A stretch of 64,000 nucleotides of DNA from Takakia lepidozioides (GCA_030704615.1 CM060733.1:8122001-8186000), one strand, 5' to 3'; counted from the stretch's first letter, positions 24,552 through 37,430 are shown. The notes: generated by a model from the sequence alone, not told the origin. Translations and numbers: made by a program.

Positions 24552-25736
24552 CAATTCTCCACCTTCGCCCTCTTATGGTCAATTCACCCTAATCCTTGAA
24601 AGGCACTAATGATCTTCTTCCTACTACACTCGTAAGAATGCAGAGATTTTGACCTGGGTAACGACCCCACAGCCAAGGAACCCACTTGTGCCGCTGTCAT
24701 CAGATCGTATGTTCAGGCCTTGTCTCTCTTGTCTTATGTCATCAAATCCTCTCCACCCCACTTTCCTCCTTCCCCCTTAAAGACCAGCTATGTTACCATC
24801 ACTCGAAAATTCTCCTATCAGCTCCTGAGGTACTCAATCGCCTCTCCTGCCCCAGCCTATAAGAAAAGACGGATGCATGGAATCCCCATATGTACACCAC
24901 CATCGTCCTTTCTCTTCTTCGCTTTCAGTCAAAGAAGAAATAAGCTTACCGTTGTTGAGTTTACGACCCTAAACTCCCCAAGCTACTTTACTTTTTTCCT
25001 CCCAGTTGCTTTCTAACCACTTGGTCAATTTTGGGATGTGACATGTGACCACAAATCCACGGTAACTAAGACGAGTTAAAGTTAAAAGTTAAAGTTTCTT
25101 TAACGTCCAGTGACATGCTTTTATTTTTTTGTTTTTTTTAAAGAAGGCCGAACCTCAGCACTCTGTCCCAAGCCAAATGAGGATAGGCCCGAAGCAGGGC
25201 TGCTAAACGCTCTCCCATACTCTCGTTAATAAGGAAATTGCCTGCCTGGTATGGCGCTGTGGAGGAGGATTACAAAGCAGAATTCTAGGGCTATTGCCAC
25301 TAGCACATTATGAAACATAATATGTTTGATTAGCAAGCCAACGAATGGAACGCGCCTGCTATTATGGTGGTGAAACATGACAATGGTGCATGGATTGCAT
25401 TCTATTTCTCCATTTTAAGGTATCATTTATATATTTTGTTATGATGAACTTCAGAGTTTTTTTTTTTTAATTTTGAAAATAGCACGAGTGGCTGCAAAAA
25501 TTAGGCATATATTATGTTCATCCATTCAAATTAGGACAGAATCATCCAAATCCATACTTTCATCCATTCATATCATCCATATTTGGCAAATTCATCCATA
25601 ATTTTTATTTTGTTTGGAGAAATTTGGTGATTTCATCCATGAAAAAACATGGAATTTGCTACGGAATATTCTTTTGTATTTTTTGAGGTCGCCATTTTGC
25701 GAAAATTCGCCCAAAAAAAACGGAACTTGATATATA
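24552..25736. other. VPS24 upstream region and AT-rich intergenic
   Basis: The VPS24 promoter should lie in the first few hundred bases, but no distinct element is obvious. GTTAAA-type short repeats occur at 25,075-25,100. From about 25,430 the sequence is strongly AT-rich, with repeated TTCATCCAT-like motifs at 25,520-25,640. No gene is seen. Confidence 0.45.
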
Positions 25737-28700
25737 TGAGTAATACTATGACAAGTAATATGAACTTGATATACATGAATAATATTATGTATACGTGAAT
25801 GTGTTTTGTTTTGTTTTGTTTCCAATGACTTTAGCTTAGCTAGAAAAATTTTAGATTATGTAAGTTTAAGAATGTAATTTAAATAGGTTGGTATTGTTGC
25901 GGATGTTGATATCTCATCTAATATAGTAACAAAAATATATATCATATTTTAGTGTAATAAGCTATAAAAAGTACACAAAAAATGAGTTTAGAAGTGTCGT
26001 TATTTCAGTGGGGATAATATTACATTGGATGTTGATATTTCATATATATTAACAAAAAAATATTGTACATTTTCATATATTGAGCCATACAAATCTGAAA
26101 ACTTGTGCAAAAATGGGTTTATCTCAGTGTCATTGACGTGGGCTAATGCTACAGCACATGTTGATATTTCATATATTTTAGCAAAAGTATATAGCACATT
26201 CTCATAAATCTGACCGTACGCATCTATAAACTATTGTAAAATGGTTTAAGTGTGTTAGTGTTACACTACATGACATATTAACACAACGTATTACAATTTT
26301 TTTTTACATTTTGCCATACACATATGAAAAAAAAATGAGTTGATTAGTGTCATTTATAACTAGGCTAATATTACATTTGATGTTGATATTTCATACATAT
26401 TGACAAAAGCCAATGGGACCTAATTTTAGTCGGATATCAAATGTACATCTTAAGTTCAGATTGCATACAAATGGATGACTCATATAAGCCATACAGTGGT
26501 GTCAAAATGTGCAAGAGTACATGTGTTACATGTGACACAATTTTTGTCAATATTTAACGACCATGTATACAATCTTACATAATGTCACTTTCATAGCTAA
26601 GTTAAACGTCATTTGAAAACAAAACAAAACTCGTTGAATGATACATAAACAAGATATAAAAAAAAACTTTTGTTTATAAGATTACTCGTATATATATCAA
26701 GTTCATACTGAATAATCATTGGTCATATTACTCATCATAATTTACTCATAAATATCAATTTTATTAACAAAATATATTACTGATATTTCACAATGAAAGA
26801 ATATAATTGATTATGTACAGATTCTATATGTCATTTTTTTTTTTTGTCTCATTATATTTTCAATACTTATTTTATATTCATGTATTCATCAAATGTTGAC
26901 ATTATAATTTACTACGTGAGCACACTACAATTATATTTCTACATACTTTCATATAACTAAGATATTGTGCATTTAATAGTCACTATATGGCTTAGCCATA
27001 TGTCTTATATAGTCACTATATGTCTCATTTTTTGTCAATACTTAATAAAAGTTTGTTTCATAAGATAAATTAACATCTGATAAGAGTTGTGGGACCTTTA
27101 TAATTTGACAAGTAGTGAGGGCTGTGATGCAAAGCTCACAGATACAAACTTGTGTCTATTTTTGTTTGTTTGACTATGGTGGAAGTGGTATGGGTGTTTT
27201 GCTTGGTGGAAGTGGTCTGGTTCCCATAGCTTCTTTGGAATGTAGTGATGTCAAATTCTACATTGCAGATCTTGCATGTTGAAGCTAAACTCTTAGTTGC
27301 CATTGGGTAATCTATCATGACATTGATTGTGAAGTCTCCCGAACTGATGGGAAGATAATTTAAAGATTTTTCTTCTCAGCTCATTGGTCTTTTTTACCAA
27401 GTATGCCGGGGTAGAGCAAGACAAGGCAGCCAAGGAAATGACATATAAAATCTGTACATAATCAATTACATTCTTTCATTGAAATATCAGTAATATATTT
27501 TGTTAATGAAATTGATATTAGTATAAACTTACAATAATTTTTTATATCTTGTTTATGTATCATTCAACGAGTTTTGTTTTGTTTTCACACAACGTTTAAC
27601 TTAGCTATGAAAGTGACATTATGTTTTGGTGTATAAGATTGTATACATGTTCATTAAATATTGACAAAAAATGTGTCACTAGTATCCATCCATTTGTATG
27701 CAATCTGAACTTAAGATGTATATTTGATATCCGACTAAAATTCTTGTCACTTGTTGTGGTTATAGGAAACCAATGACAAATTTCGAAATAGACATTTACC
27801 TATCTGGATATGTCAAGTCTTTCATACTCGTGAAGGGGTTTTGTCAGAAACTTGAATGGCATGCAGACCGAGGTGAATGTATTGACCACTGCTGACAATG
27901 AGCCTACAACACCCTGCATGGAGCCACAAACCGTACCCACAGTCACCCCAACGGCACCGAAATGGACAAATTCCCTGTACATCGTCGAGGTAGCTTTAGC
28001 ATGGAGCAGCATCGTGAAGAAAATGACTCAATTGGAGCGTGTTGCACAATACGCTCTAATCCGCTTCAACTCGACCGATGTGCTCCAGGGATGCATTATG
28101 AGGGAGGTGGATACTTTGGAATTGTTTGTGTTAAGTCATGCAACTTTATTCACTTCTACATCTTGTCTTGTGATTTACAAATCTTGAGTTATTGGTGCAT
28201 GTTATTGGATTTGCAGCTATCTCCATGATGGAGTAGAACTCAGACTTGATGTCCACGATAGTGACCTTGCATCCCAAAGTCTTCAAGTTCTTGCATAAGC
28301 TAATGAGGCTTGAAGCTTTGGCATACTTCTTCAACCAACGTGAGCCACTTACATCATTAACCCGAATCTGTACCACTTTGTAAGCTTGGAATTGTTGTGC
28401 GCGTGGCGTCTGACCGACACCACTTTGTGGTTCTACAATTCGTGCACATGCGTTGTTACATCAACCTCCAATGTAATACTATGCAAAAAGTGAGTTTAGA
28501 CTTTAGAAGTGCCATTATTTAAGTATTACACTAAAATATGTTATATATATATATTTTATATTAGATGAGATGTCAACATCCGCAACAATACCAACCTATT
28601 TAAATTACTTTCTTAAACTTACACAATCTAAAATCTCTCCAGCTAAGCTAAAGTCATTGGAAAAAAAAAAACAAATACATGACCAAGATATAATAATATT

Positions 28701-28991
28701 ATTCATGTATACCAAGTTCATTTATTTTATTTTTATTTTTATTTTTAAAAGGGAAACACCTGGGAGCGACAGCTCACAAATCAGGCCCCTTGATAGAGGA
28801 GAAAATAACCTCTCAATAACCTCGTTGTAAGGCTTTCCGATGCAACACTGCGCAGGGAAGGGGGAGAAGAGCGTACCACACCCGTCAAGTAGCAAGATTT
28901 GACCCCAAGGTCATCCGGATGGCACTCAACGCACTTTACCAACTGAGCTACTGACTGTTGGTATTCATATTACTTGTCATAGTATTACTCA
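25737..28991. mobile_element. Long inverted-repeat (foldback-like) transposable element
   Basis: The ends are inverted copies: TGAGTAATACTATGACAAGT at 25,737 and its reverse complement ending at 28,991. Matching blocks continue inward. For example, 25,790-25,990 pairs with 28,490-28,700, and 26,430-26,670 (around the GTTGAATGATACATAAACAAG motif) pairs with 27,530-27,750. The left arm also holds a degenerate tandem repeat of about 127 bp (starts near 25,905, 26,031, 26,160 and 26,378, each with GTTGATATTTCAT-like sequence). The interior (about 26,900-27,450 and 27,760-28,490) has no frame I recognise. The class is uncertain: a Mutator-like or foldback element would fit. No target duplication could be confirmed. 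Confidence 0.7.
28722..28963 (-). mobile_element. tRNA-derived SINE with target duplication, nested in inverted repeat
   Basis: This is the same SINE as at 171-400, inserted in reverse. Its tRNA-like head is at the right end and an ATTTTT-type tail is at the left end. TTCAT is duplicated at 28,717-28,721 and 28,964-28,968. The left arm of the surrounding inverted repeat (about 25,745-25,775) keeps the uninterrupted version of the same sequence, which acts as a natural empty site. The insertion is therefore younger than the inverted-repeat element. Confidence 0.88.
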
Positions 28992-29451
28992 CTAGGGCTT
29001 CGCGTTGCTCCGCACTACTAGCGACGAATTCTGAGAACTACATATAATTTTTCACAAAAATAGAGCTCATTCCCACGGTGTTACATGCAGAGATCCCGTG
29101 TTTTGTTTTTTCCTGGAAGAAAAATGGCGGATCTGCATTTCAACATTCAATTTTCACAAGCCGCATCAATCTATAACAACATACCCAAATACCCTTATAT
29201 TCACTGTATGAACTTTCAATCATCCACCATGGGATTGGATGTTGGTGGGTTAAGGCTAGCTTTTGACAATATTCATGCAAGTTCATCAAGGGCTCCATCC
29301 AAAGCCACACCACGAGAAACAAACAAACATGTCCAAATTTAAGATGCTGAACAAACTTGTGCACAGGGCTGCCCCTCTCATCAAGCTCATTAAAATTCGT
29401 ATTCACTTCCATCTTCAAGCTTTGGAGAAGCTCCACCACCCAAACCCAAAA
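28992..29451. other. Sequence downstream of PPR pseudogene
   Basis: On the minus strand this follows the last recognisable PPR E-motif block. A minus frame at 29,140-29,439 could be a degraded E2/E+ extension, but conservation is too weak to claim. Nothing else is seen. Confidence 0.35.
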
Positions 29452-32215
29452 TTATAGCAACACATAAGTCGCAGCATCTTGTTCATCCCACTTGAGGATA
29501 GATGTTGCCACACATTCAGCCATCTCCACATTGTCATGGATTCTGCAGGCACCAAGCAAGGCCTTCCACACCACAACATCTGGATTGATTCGCATTTTAT
29601 TAATCAGGTACCTTGCCTCATGTAGTTGTCCCGCACGTCCAGAAGGTCCACCATATATGCAGCCAAAGTGCTTTACTGGCAGGGTGGCACCATGATGTTG
29701 ACTCAGGGAATCAAAGTAGTGTCTTCCTTCATTCAATAGGCCAGTGTGGCTGCATACAGAGAGAACACATATAAAGGTGATACTGTCCAGCTTCAAGCCA
29801 TTCTTTTGCATTCCTTCAAATAGTTGCAGGACCTCCCTATGACAACCATGTTGGGCATATCCTGCGATCATCGGATTCCACGACACCACATTTCATTCAG
29901 CCACATTGTCAAATACTCCCTTTGCATCCTCAATGCACCCACATTTCGCATACATGTCCACCAGGGCAGTGTCCAGAATGACATTTGGTACAATTTCAGC
30001 TTTGATGATGTCACCATGCACCATTGCTCTTTTCGGGCTGCCAGGCTTGCACAAGCATTGCAAACGCACACAAACGTAATATGGTCGCACTTCACCCCTT
30101 ACCCATCATTTGCTCATAGGTCTCCAAGGCCTCCATTCCGCGCCCTTGCTGTGCATATCCTGCAAGCATGGCATTCCATGATACCAAATCTCGTTCAGCC
30201 ATACTGTTGAACACTTCATCCGCATCTTTGATGCACCCACATTTGGCATACATGTCCACGAGGGTATTGTTCATAATCACATCTGGTACAATTCCAGCTT
30301 TGGCGATGCAACCATGCACCTCTTTGTCCTTTTCCAGGGCTGCCAGGCTTGCACACGAACTGCAAACGCACACAAACGTGATGTGGCTTCACCTCTTCCC
30401 CCATCATTTGCTCATAGGTCTCCAAAGCCTCCATCCCACGCCCCTGCTGTGCATACCCCTGCAAGCATCGCGTTCCACGACACCACATCTCGTTCAGCCA
30501 TGGTGTTGAAATTAACTTTCTTCGTATCCTTAATGCACCCACATTTGGCATACATGTCCACCAGGGCAGTGTTCAGGATGACATCAGGTACAATTCTAGC
30601 TTTGGCGATATCACCACGGACCTCTTTCCCCTTTTCCAGAGCTCCCAGGCTTGCACACGCATTGCAAACACAAACAAATGTGATGTGGTTGGGCTTCGCC
30701 CCTTCGCGCAACATTTGCTCCTAGATCTCCAAAGCCTCCATCCCGCACCTTTGCTGTGCATATCTTGCAATCATCGCACTCCGCGACACAACATCTCGTT
30801 CAGCCATACTGTCGAACACTCCCTTCATACATGTCCACAAGGGTATTGTTCTGAATGACATTTTGTACAATTGTAGGTCTGACTATGCACCTACATTTGG
30901 CATACCTGTCCACCAGGGCAGTGTTCAGAATGACATCTGGTACAATTCCAGCTTTGACGATGTCACCACATACCTCTTTCCCCTTTTCCAGAGCTCCCAG
31001 GCTTGCATACGCATTGCAAACACAAACAAATGTGATGTGGTTGGGCTTCACCCCTTCGCGCAACATTTGCTCCTAGATCTCCAAAGCCTCCATCCCGCAC
31101 CCTTGCTGTGCATATCCTGCAATCATCGCACTCCACGACACAACATCTCGTTCAGCCATACTGTCGAACACTCCCTTCATACATGTCCATAAGGGTATTG
31201 TTCTGAATGACATTTTGTACAATTGTAGGTCTGACTATGCACCTACATTTGGCATACCTGTCCGCCAGGGCAGTGTTCAGAATGACATCTGGTACAATTC
31301 CAGCTTTGACGATGTCACCATGGACCTCTTTCCCCTTTTCCAGAGCTCCCAGGCTTGCACACGCATTGCAAACACAAACAAATGTGATGTGGTTGGGCTT
31401 CGCCCCTTCGCGCAACATTTGCTCCTAGATCTCCAAAGCCTCCATCCCGCACCCTTGCTGTGCATATCCTGCAATCATCGCACTCCACGACACCACATCT
31501 GGTTCAGCCATACTGTCGAACACTCCCTTCATACATGTCCACAAGGGTATTGTTCTGAATGATATTTTGTACAATTGCAGGTCTGAAAATGCACCCACAT
31601 TTGGCATACATGTCCACCAGGACAGTGTTCAGAATGACATCTGGTACAATTCCAGCTTTGACGATGTCACCACGGACCTCTTTGCCCTCTTCCAGGCTGC
31701 CAGGCTTCACCCCTTCCCCCATCATTTGCTCATAGGTCTCCAAAGCCTCCATCCCGCGCCCTTGTTGTGGATACCCTGCAGTCATTGCACTCCACGACAC
31801 CAAATCTCGTTCAGCCATACTGTCAAACACTCCCTCCGCATCTTCGATGCACCCACATTTTACATACATGTCCACGAGGGTATTGTTGACAATCACATCT
31901 GGTACTATTCCTGGTTTTGCGATGCAACCATGCACCTCTTTGCCCTTTTCTAGGGCTTCCAGGCTTGCAAACGCACAGATGTGATGTGGTCGGGCTTCAC
32001 CCCTTCCACCATCATTTGTTCATAGGTCTCCAAGCCTCCATCCCGCGCCCGTGCTGTGCATACCCTGCAAGCATCACGTTCCACAACACCACATTTCATT
32101 CAGCCATATTATTGAACACTGCCTTTGCATCCTCGATACCCTGCAAGCATGACATTCCATGACACCAAATCTCGGTCAGCCATACTGTTGAACACTCCCT
32201 GCGCATCCTCAATGC
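29452..32215 (-). pseudogene. Decayed PLS-type PPR gene cluster with E motif
   Basis: On the minus strand, fragments of a plant organellar RNA-binding PPR protein of the PLS subclass run through the region in several frames. Typical blocks are VSWNAMLAGYAQQGRGMEAL, ITFVCVCNACASLGALEKGK, and IVPDVILNTALVDMYAKCG. At the 3' end (29,452-29,889) a C-terminal E-type block is seen (INPDVVVWKALLGACRIHDN then AATYVLL). Such proteins normally guide C-to-U editing in plastids or mitochondria. Here the frame is interrupted by many stops and shifts, and part of the array has been amplified in tandem. No start or targeting peptide is apparent, so I call it a pseudogene. The same PPR type recurs in pieces at 37,700-39,550 and 51,400-51,830. 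Confidence 0.85.
30709..31770 (-). repeat. 352-bp tandem duplications of a PPR segment
   Basis: The block containing CAACATTTGCTCCTAGATCT recurs at 30,709, 31,061 and 31,413, an exact 352-bp period, with a further diverged copy towards 31,770. Each unit carries one long PPR motif, a partial motif and a short duplicated VRPTIVQNVIQNNTLVDMYE-like junction. The unit length is not a multiple of three, so amplification breaks the frame and must postdate or accompany loss of function. Confidence 0.9.
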
Positions 32216-33140
32216 TCCCAACATATAGGATCTGAATTAAAACTGGAGCACGGACCTGCCGCAGTAAGACGTTGTTGTCTTCTCCTTCGAGAAAAATATG
32301 TGCAGTGCTTTTGCTACCTTTTCCTAGTGAAGAGTATTATTGTTACCAAGTGAAACAGCCAAGTGCATAAAAAGGCCAGTGTCAATCATTTCATGTCCAA
32401 GATGAAAAAAACGTACATTAACCCTATTTTAACTAATTCTGGACTTTTGGCTTAAATCCGGCCAAACTTAATATGTATTTGAATTAAAATTAATTCAAAA
32501 TTTGTTAATAATATCTTGGATAGTAATGTGTGATTGAACTTTGTGAAATTACAAGTGATGTCATACTTGCTTCAAAATGTAACATATAAGATGTTCATTT
32601 GACATTGAAGTGCTTGTGAAGTTGTAGTGTAACTCAACAATTCATTGAACGTCGACTGGGAAGTCGAATGATGTAATATTACATTATGTTACAATCACGA
32701 TAAACAAATGTGTCGAATCGAACATGGAATAGACTCATAGTACTCTACCATACTTGATATAAGTTGATAGTAATTTTGATTGAATCTTCATGTTGACAAG
32801 CACAATATTCATAGACAATGCCATTGGAATGATGTTTTGGGTGTGAGAAGGGCAGTAAAATATTAAAATAGCGTGAACATTAGGAAGATGACCTACTAGG
32901 GCAATAAAATAAGGTTTGGGGTGTAACTAAATATATTAAGTGCAATAAGGTCCAAGTTTGTGGTGACTCGGAGAAGGGTTTAGGGTTTTAAAGGGTTTAG
33001 GATAGAAATAGAGAAACAAATATGGACGACTCTAAACCTCTGTAGAATGTAAAAATGTAAGGGGAATTTGATATCCATGTAATCATTCTATCATACGTTA
33101 TCCAACTTGAAAATTAAAGAAAACATTAAGAGAATGATAC
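32216..33140. other. AT-rich intergenic stretch
   Basis: No gene or convincing long frame is seen. The sequence becomes rich in GGTTTAGGGTTT-type motifs from about 32,980, leading into the minisatellite. Confidence 0.5.
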
Positions 33141-34090
33141 AAATTTTCCAAGAGGTAACATGGTAGTACAATAAGGTTTGGAGTTTATTATAAGTAGGGT
33201 ACTACACTAAGGTTTTTGGTATATGGTAAAAGTAATGGTTTAGGGTGCTAAGGGTCATGCTTAAGCTTGGGGTAAGGATTATTAAGGGAAGGGTAAGGGT
33301 TTAGGGTTTGGATTTAGGGTAGAAAGGGACAAACAAATATGGAAGACTCACACATGATAGTACAATAACTTGGTTTGGAGTGTAAGTAGGATAGTACACT
33401 AACCTGGTTTTTGGTATATGGTAAGAGTACTAATGGTTTAGGGTAGTAAGTGTCAGGCTTAAGCTTAGGGTAAGGATTAAGGCCAGGGTAAAGAAATGGG
33501 TAAGGATTTAGGGTTTGGATTTAGGGTAGTTCAAAGGGACAAACAAATATAAAAGACTCACACATGGTAGTACAATAACTTGGTTTGGAGTGTAAGTAGG
33601 GTAGTACACTAACCTGGTTTTTGGTATATGGTAAAAGTACTAATGGTTTAGGGTAGTAAGTGTCAGGCTTAAGCTTAGGGTAAGGATTAAGGCCAGGGTA
33701 AAGGAATGGATAAGGATTTAGGGTTTGGATTTAGGGTAGTTCAAAGGGACAAACAAATATAGAAGACTCACACATGGTAGTACAATAACTTGGTTTGGAG
33801 TGTAAGTAGGGTAGTACACTAACCTGGTTTTTGGTATATGATAAGAGTAATGGTTTAAGGTAGTAAGTGTCAGGCTTAATCTTAGGGTAAGGATTAAGGC
33901 CAAGGTAAGGGTTTAGGGTTTGGATTTATGGGAGTACACAAAGGTTTTTGGTATATGGTAAGAGTAATAGTTTAGGGTACTAAGTGTCCAGCTTAAGCCT
34001 ATGGAAGGGTTAAGGGAAGGGTAAAACGAAGGGTAAGGATTTAGAGGTGATGGTAAAGGTATAAACGGACAAACAAATATAGAAGACTTG
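33140..34090. repeat. 210-bp minisatellite with TTTAGGG-like motifs
   Basis: The marker AAAGGGACAAACAAATAT recurs at 33,323, 33,533 and 33,743, a 210-bp period, with diverged copies before and after (a related block lies near 34,062). Each unit includes GTAGTACAATAACTTGGTTT, a GTATATGGTAA block and several TTTAGGG-like telomeric motifs. The two central units are nearly identical, so the array is recent. No coding potential is apparent. Confidence 0.88.
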
Positions 34091-34740
34091 CACTCACTAG
34101 AACGAGACATTGCAAAAAAACATTTAGACCGGATTGGAAAAGAAAGAATCCAGGGGTTGTGCCAGCATTTTTTTTTTTGGTGCATTGTCTGTTTTGTAAG
34201 CCAGAATCCCCCATGTCACGAATATATGTAGATGAACAGAATGTACAGCAGTGTAAAGTCCAACACAGCAGAAAGAAAATAGATGAACGTCCACTGCCCA
34301 CTCGAGGTTCATTGCGACAGAAAAAGAAGACAAGAAAGATCACCCAACGCAAACACGAAGGGAAAGAAGTGTAAATAAATTTTTATATCTTAAAATGAAA
34401 GACCGGAAATAACCTCAACATTTAGTCCATGGATGGAAAATGGTTCGCAAGAAGAAAACTTTCAGGTATCTGGCTGAAGGTTAGCAACCTCCAAATTCGC
34501 GCGCGCCTTTACTGCTTCCACCGCTGTAATTCTCTTGGTGCTATTTCTTGTCGTATTTTTTCGTGGCGGCATTGTCCACACGACATTGTTCACGTGGATC
34601 CATTGAGCAGGATCTGACGGGTTGTACTCCTAAACTTTTGACCAACAGTCCCTGTACCTCTCAAAGTCTGAGGGGTTACCTCCTTTCTTCGGTCTCCACC
34701 ACTCCACCTTCACTTTCTTAAAATTAGGATCTTTCATTTC
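34091..34740. other. Flank at 3' side of the transposase-like unit
   Basis: No convincing gene is seen. A poly-T tract lies at about 34,171-34,180. The left terminus of the large element could lie in this interval, but I could not identify a terminal repeat because its partner end is outside the window. Confidence 0.35.
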
Positions 34741-35362
34741 TCAGATGACATCTGAAATTGTCATTCCCATCCAGACCGGGCACGTCGTTGGGTCATGAGG
34801 GCGAACGAGCACAAAAAACCCTTTCTCAATATCCTTGAACGGATTTAAGGGTATCCTTGGACGCTCACACCTAGGGCCATAGTAAGGTTCTGGAACTTCA
34901 TCCTCATCTTCCATATGTTCCAGTATATGTGGCTGGATGTCATCCCTCCGATGGTTTGAGGACCAATTTGTTTTCGGCCAAAATCCCTCAAGAAGCTGAA
35001 TACGATCCGGAATGTCCTGCATTGGCTTATCAAGTTCGGCGAGAATATTTCCCCAGTATTGGTCATATTGTTCCATCACACCCCGGTAATGATCGTCAAG
35101 CAACATTCCTTTGGTCCAAAAATCTCTGTATTTCTTAATACCATTTTTTATGAATGACTGTTTTTCTGAGGAGTCGTCCCCGACTCCCCATATCGGTCTT
35201 CTTGGAATGGCATCTGGGTCTCCTTCAAGGAGATATGGAGTCCCATCAGGATTGGACTTCCACATCTTAACGCTGGAGTTTGTAGGAAGCCACTCCGAAT
35301 CAGTAGCTGACTTCTTGTACTTCAACGTGGATAATAAGAAGTAAAAACATTTAACTATTTTT
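34741..35362 (-). pseudogene. C-terminal part of DUF7869-like transposase, separated by insertion
   Basis: A minus-strand frame of about 200 codons starts after a plausible acceptor (TTGAAG, then YKKSATDSEWLPTN). It has an aromatic- and charge-rich body and ends EKGFFVLVRPHDPTTCPVWM. That ending resembles the C-terminal region that follows the DDE core in DUF7869-type transposases. The catalytic-core fragment at 40,367-41,560 ends with an FRFFKDALHYK block that would normally run straight into a YKK-type continuation. I infer that this is the same gene's last exon, displaced by about 5 kb of inserted repeats. The frame itself is open. The exact acceptor is tentative. Confidence 0.55.
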
Positions 35363-35799
35363 TCACTGACCCAACACATTAATAGTAAACTAATCGTATG
35401 CTAGTTAAGGTTAGTGAAACAAAACAACTGAATTATCTGAACGAATGATAAACAAACGCCTTGCTGGCAGCTGTTGGATGAACGTATGAAATATAATTTG
35501 TGTGCACTGGATGAACGTATGAATGAACGATAAAGCAAACGCCTTGCTGGCAACTATTGGATGAACGGAAAATTAAATGGATGGATGGATAGATTGATGG
35601 AAAACCCAAAATCCATCCATCTACGATACATTCATCCAAATAATTCAAAATGGATTTAGGGTTGCGGGATTGCGTTCAGCGATGAGTAAATTATGGGACT
35701 TGATCGTTTTGCTTTGTTTGCGTGGGAGGATCTGCAGGATATGCATAGCTTGGGTGGACAACCGCAATCGCAAGGTGTGGCTTTTCTTAATGTACGATG

Positions 35800-36540
35800 T
35801 GAACATGTTTGTCCATCCTGCAAATGTGGGCTCTTAGTACCATGATTTGGTATTCTTCCTGATGTTTACAACGTTCTTGGGAGAGTCGGCTTGGTCTTAG
35901 CAGGCCGTGTTTCAATCTCCGCCCGCTCAGCTGCATCGTGGTGGTTCTCGCAGACCAATCCGACATTACCTGACTACAGACACAAGCAGCACACACAAGA
36001 GGTGGTCAGTCAAATCCTTGATGGGTCATGACACAAGGTCGAGGACAATGTGGTGAGGGCATCTTCTTCGACGTCTTTCAGCCTGTTTTGCCCGCTCATC
36101 AGACTCGGCCTTGAATTTGCAGCACGGAGCAGAGCAGACATGAGTTTTTTAAAGATCCTTCACGATGGTGCGGCAACCGCAATCGCAAGGTGTGGCATTT
36201 TCTTAATGTACGATGTGAAGAAGTTTGTCCATCATGTAAATGTGGGCTGTTAGCTCCTGTTGGTATTCTTCCTGATGTTTACAAGGTTCTTGGGAGAGAG
36301 CTTGGTCTTAGCAGGCCGTGTTTCAATCTCTGCTCAGCTGCACCGTGGTGGTTCTCACAAACCAATCCGACAGTTCCTGACGATGGACACAAGCAGCACA
36401 CACAAGACGATCTTTGGGTTGATGGTCTGTCAAATCCTCCATGGGTCATGACACAAGGTCAAGGTCGACAATGTGGTGAGGGCACCTTCTTCTTCAACCT
36501 ATTTCTGCCTGTTTTACCCTCTCATCGGACTCGGCCTTGA
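35800..36540 (+). repeat. Repeat A, two tandem copies (CPSCKCG / PCFNLC block)
   Basis: Two related copies lie at about 35,800-36,110 and 36,180-36,540. They share a conserved potential coding block: VCPSCKCGLL, GILPDVYKVLG, SRPCFNLC, APWWFSQTNPT, then GTFFFNLFLPVLPSH. Further copies occur at 48,435-48,720 (-) and 50,490-50,740 (+). I do not recognise the protein. Because the repeat always travels with repeat B, OSB-like motifs and PPR fragments, it is probably one captured or duplicated exon of a composite repeat. Confidence 0.65.
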
Positions 36541-36774
36541 GATGCATATTGAATTCTGTAAGTAAGCTCGTTGGGTGGATCTGTGGTGGTTAGGAGTGAC
36601 TTTGACAAGTTACTGCCGATGTGGCAGCAGGAAAGTATCGAAAAACAGATAACATAGATTAGCAGAAGCTCGTTGGTGGATCTATGGTGGTTTTGGAGTG
36701 ATTTTGACATGTCACTGTAGGTAGGGTTAGGGCGTCAGTGTCAGCTGCTTCAGCTGCTAGCTGCAGCAAGGCAA

Positions 36775-37430
36775 GGATGTGTGCATGATTTGTGCAGAGG
36801 TCTGGATAGCTGAAGGAGCAGGGATAGAGTGTGGGTCCAGATTCATCCAAGAGGGCCGAATTTCAAGCTCCAGATTACCTATGATTCCCTGTGGAAGGAT
36901 AGCTACACGAAACCTGCATGGGTAGATGGTGAACTGGAAGCCACAGCACCAGCGGCTCAATTGATAAAATCAGGCACTGCTAATGAAGGTACCTTCTTCA
37001 ACAGATTTCACCCTGTTTTTCCCTCTTATCAGAATTGGCCCTAAATTTTCATGTTGAATTCTGATACTTTTCTGACCCCAGGCAATGGCGGGACAATCGA
37101 GGCAAAAAGGTGAATGCTTGTTGGATTACAAAGAGTAGCAGATGCAATTGACCATAGGAATTAGTGTGATAAGTTGAGTTAGGTGTTTCCTAGAACAAAT
37201 CTAGGCTGTCATTGTCAGATGCTAGCAGCAAGGCAAGGATGCAGTATGCATGATTTGTGTAGAGGCATGGATAGCTGAAGGAGTAGGGATAGAGTGTGGG
37301 TCCAGGTTCATCCAAGAGGGCTGGACTTCAAGCTCCAGATTACCTATGATTCCATGTATCAATAGCTACAAGAAACCTGCATGGGTAGATGGTCAAGTAA
37401 AGGTAGCAGCTGCAGCGGCACAGTTGATAA
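36775..37430 (+). repeat. Repeat B, two copies (WVQIHPRGP block) around an OSB-like motif
   Basis: Copies at about 36,775-37,045 and 37,245-37,430 share an open block: WVQIHPRGPNFKLQITYDSL, then KPAWVDG and GTFFNRFHPVFPSYQ. Between them, at about 37,060-37,140, lies FSDPRQW followed by KKVNACW. This resembles the plant-specific C-terminal PDF motif (WWDNRK type) of OSB organellar single-stranded DNA-binding proteins. Other copies of repeat B are at 46,632-46,885 (-), 47,890-48,125 (-), 50,965-51,180 (+) and 53,505-53,660 (+). The function of the B block itself is not recognised. Confidence 0.65.
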
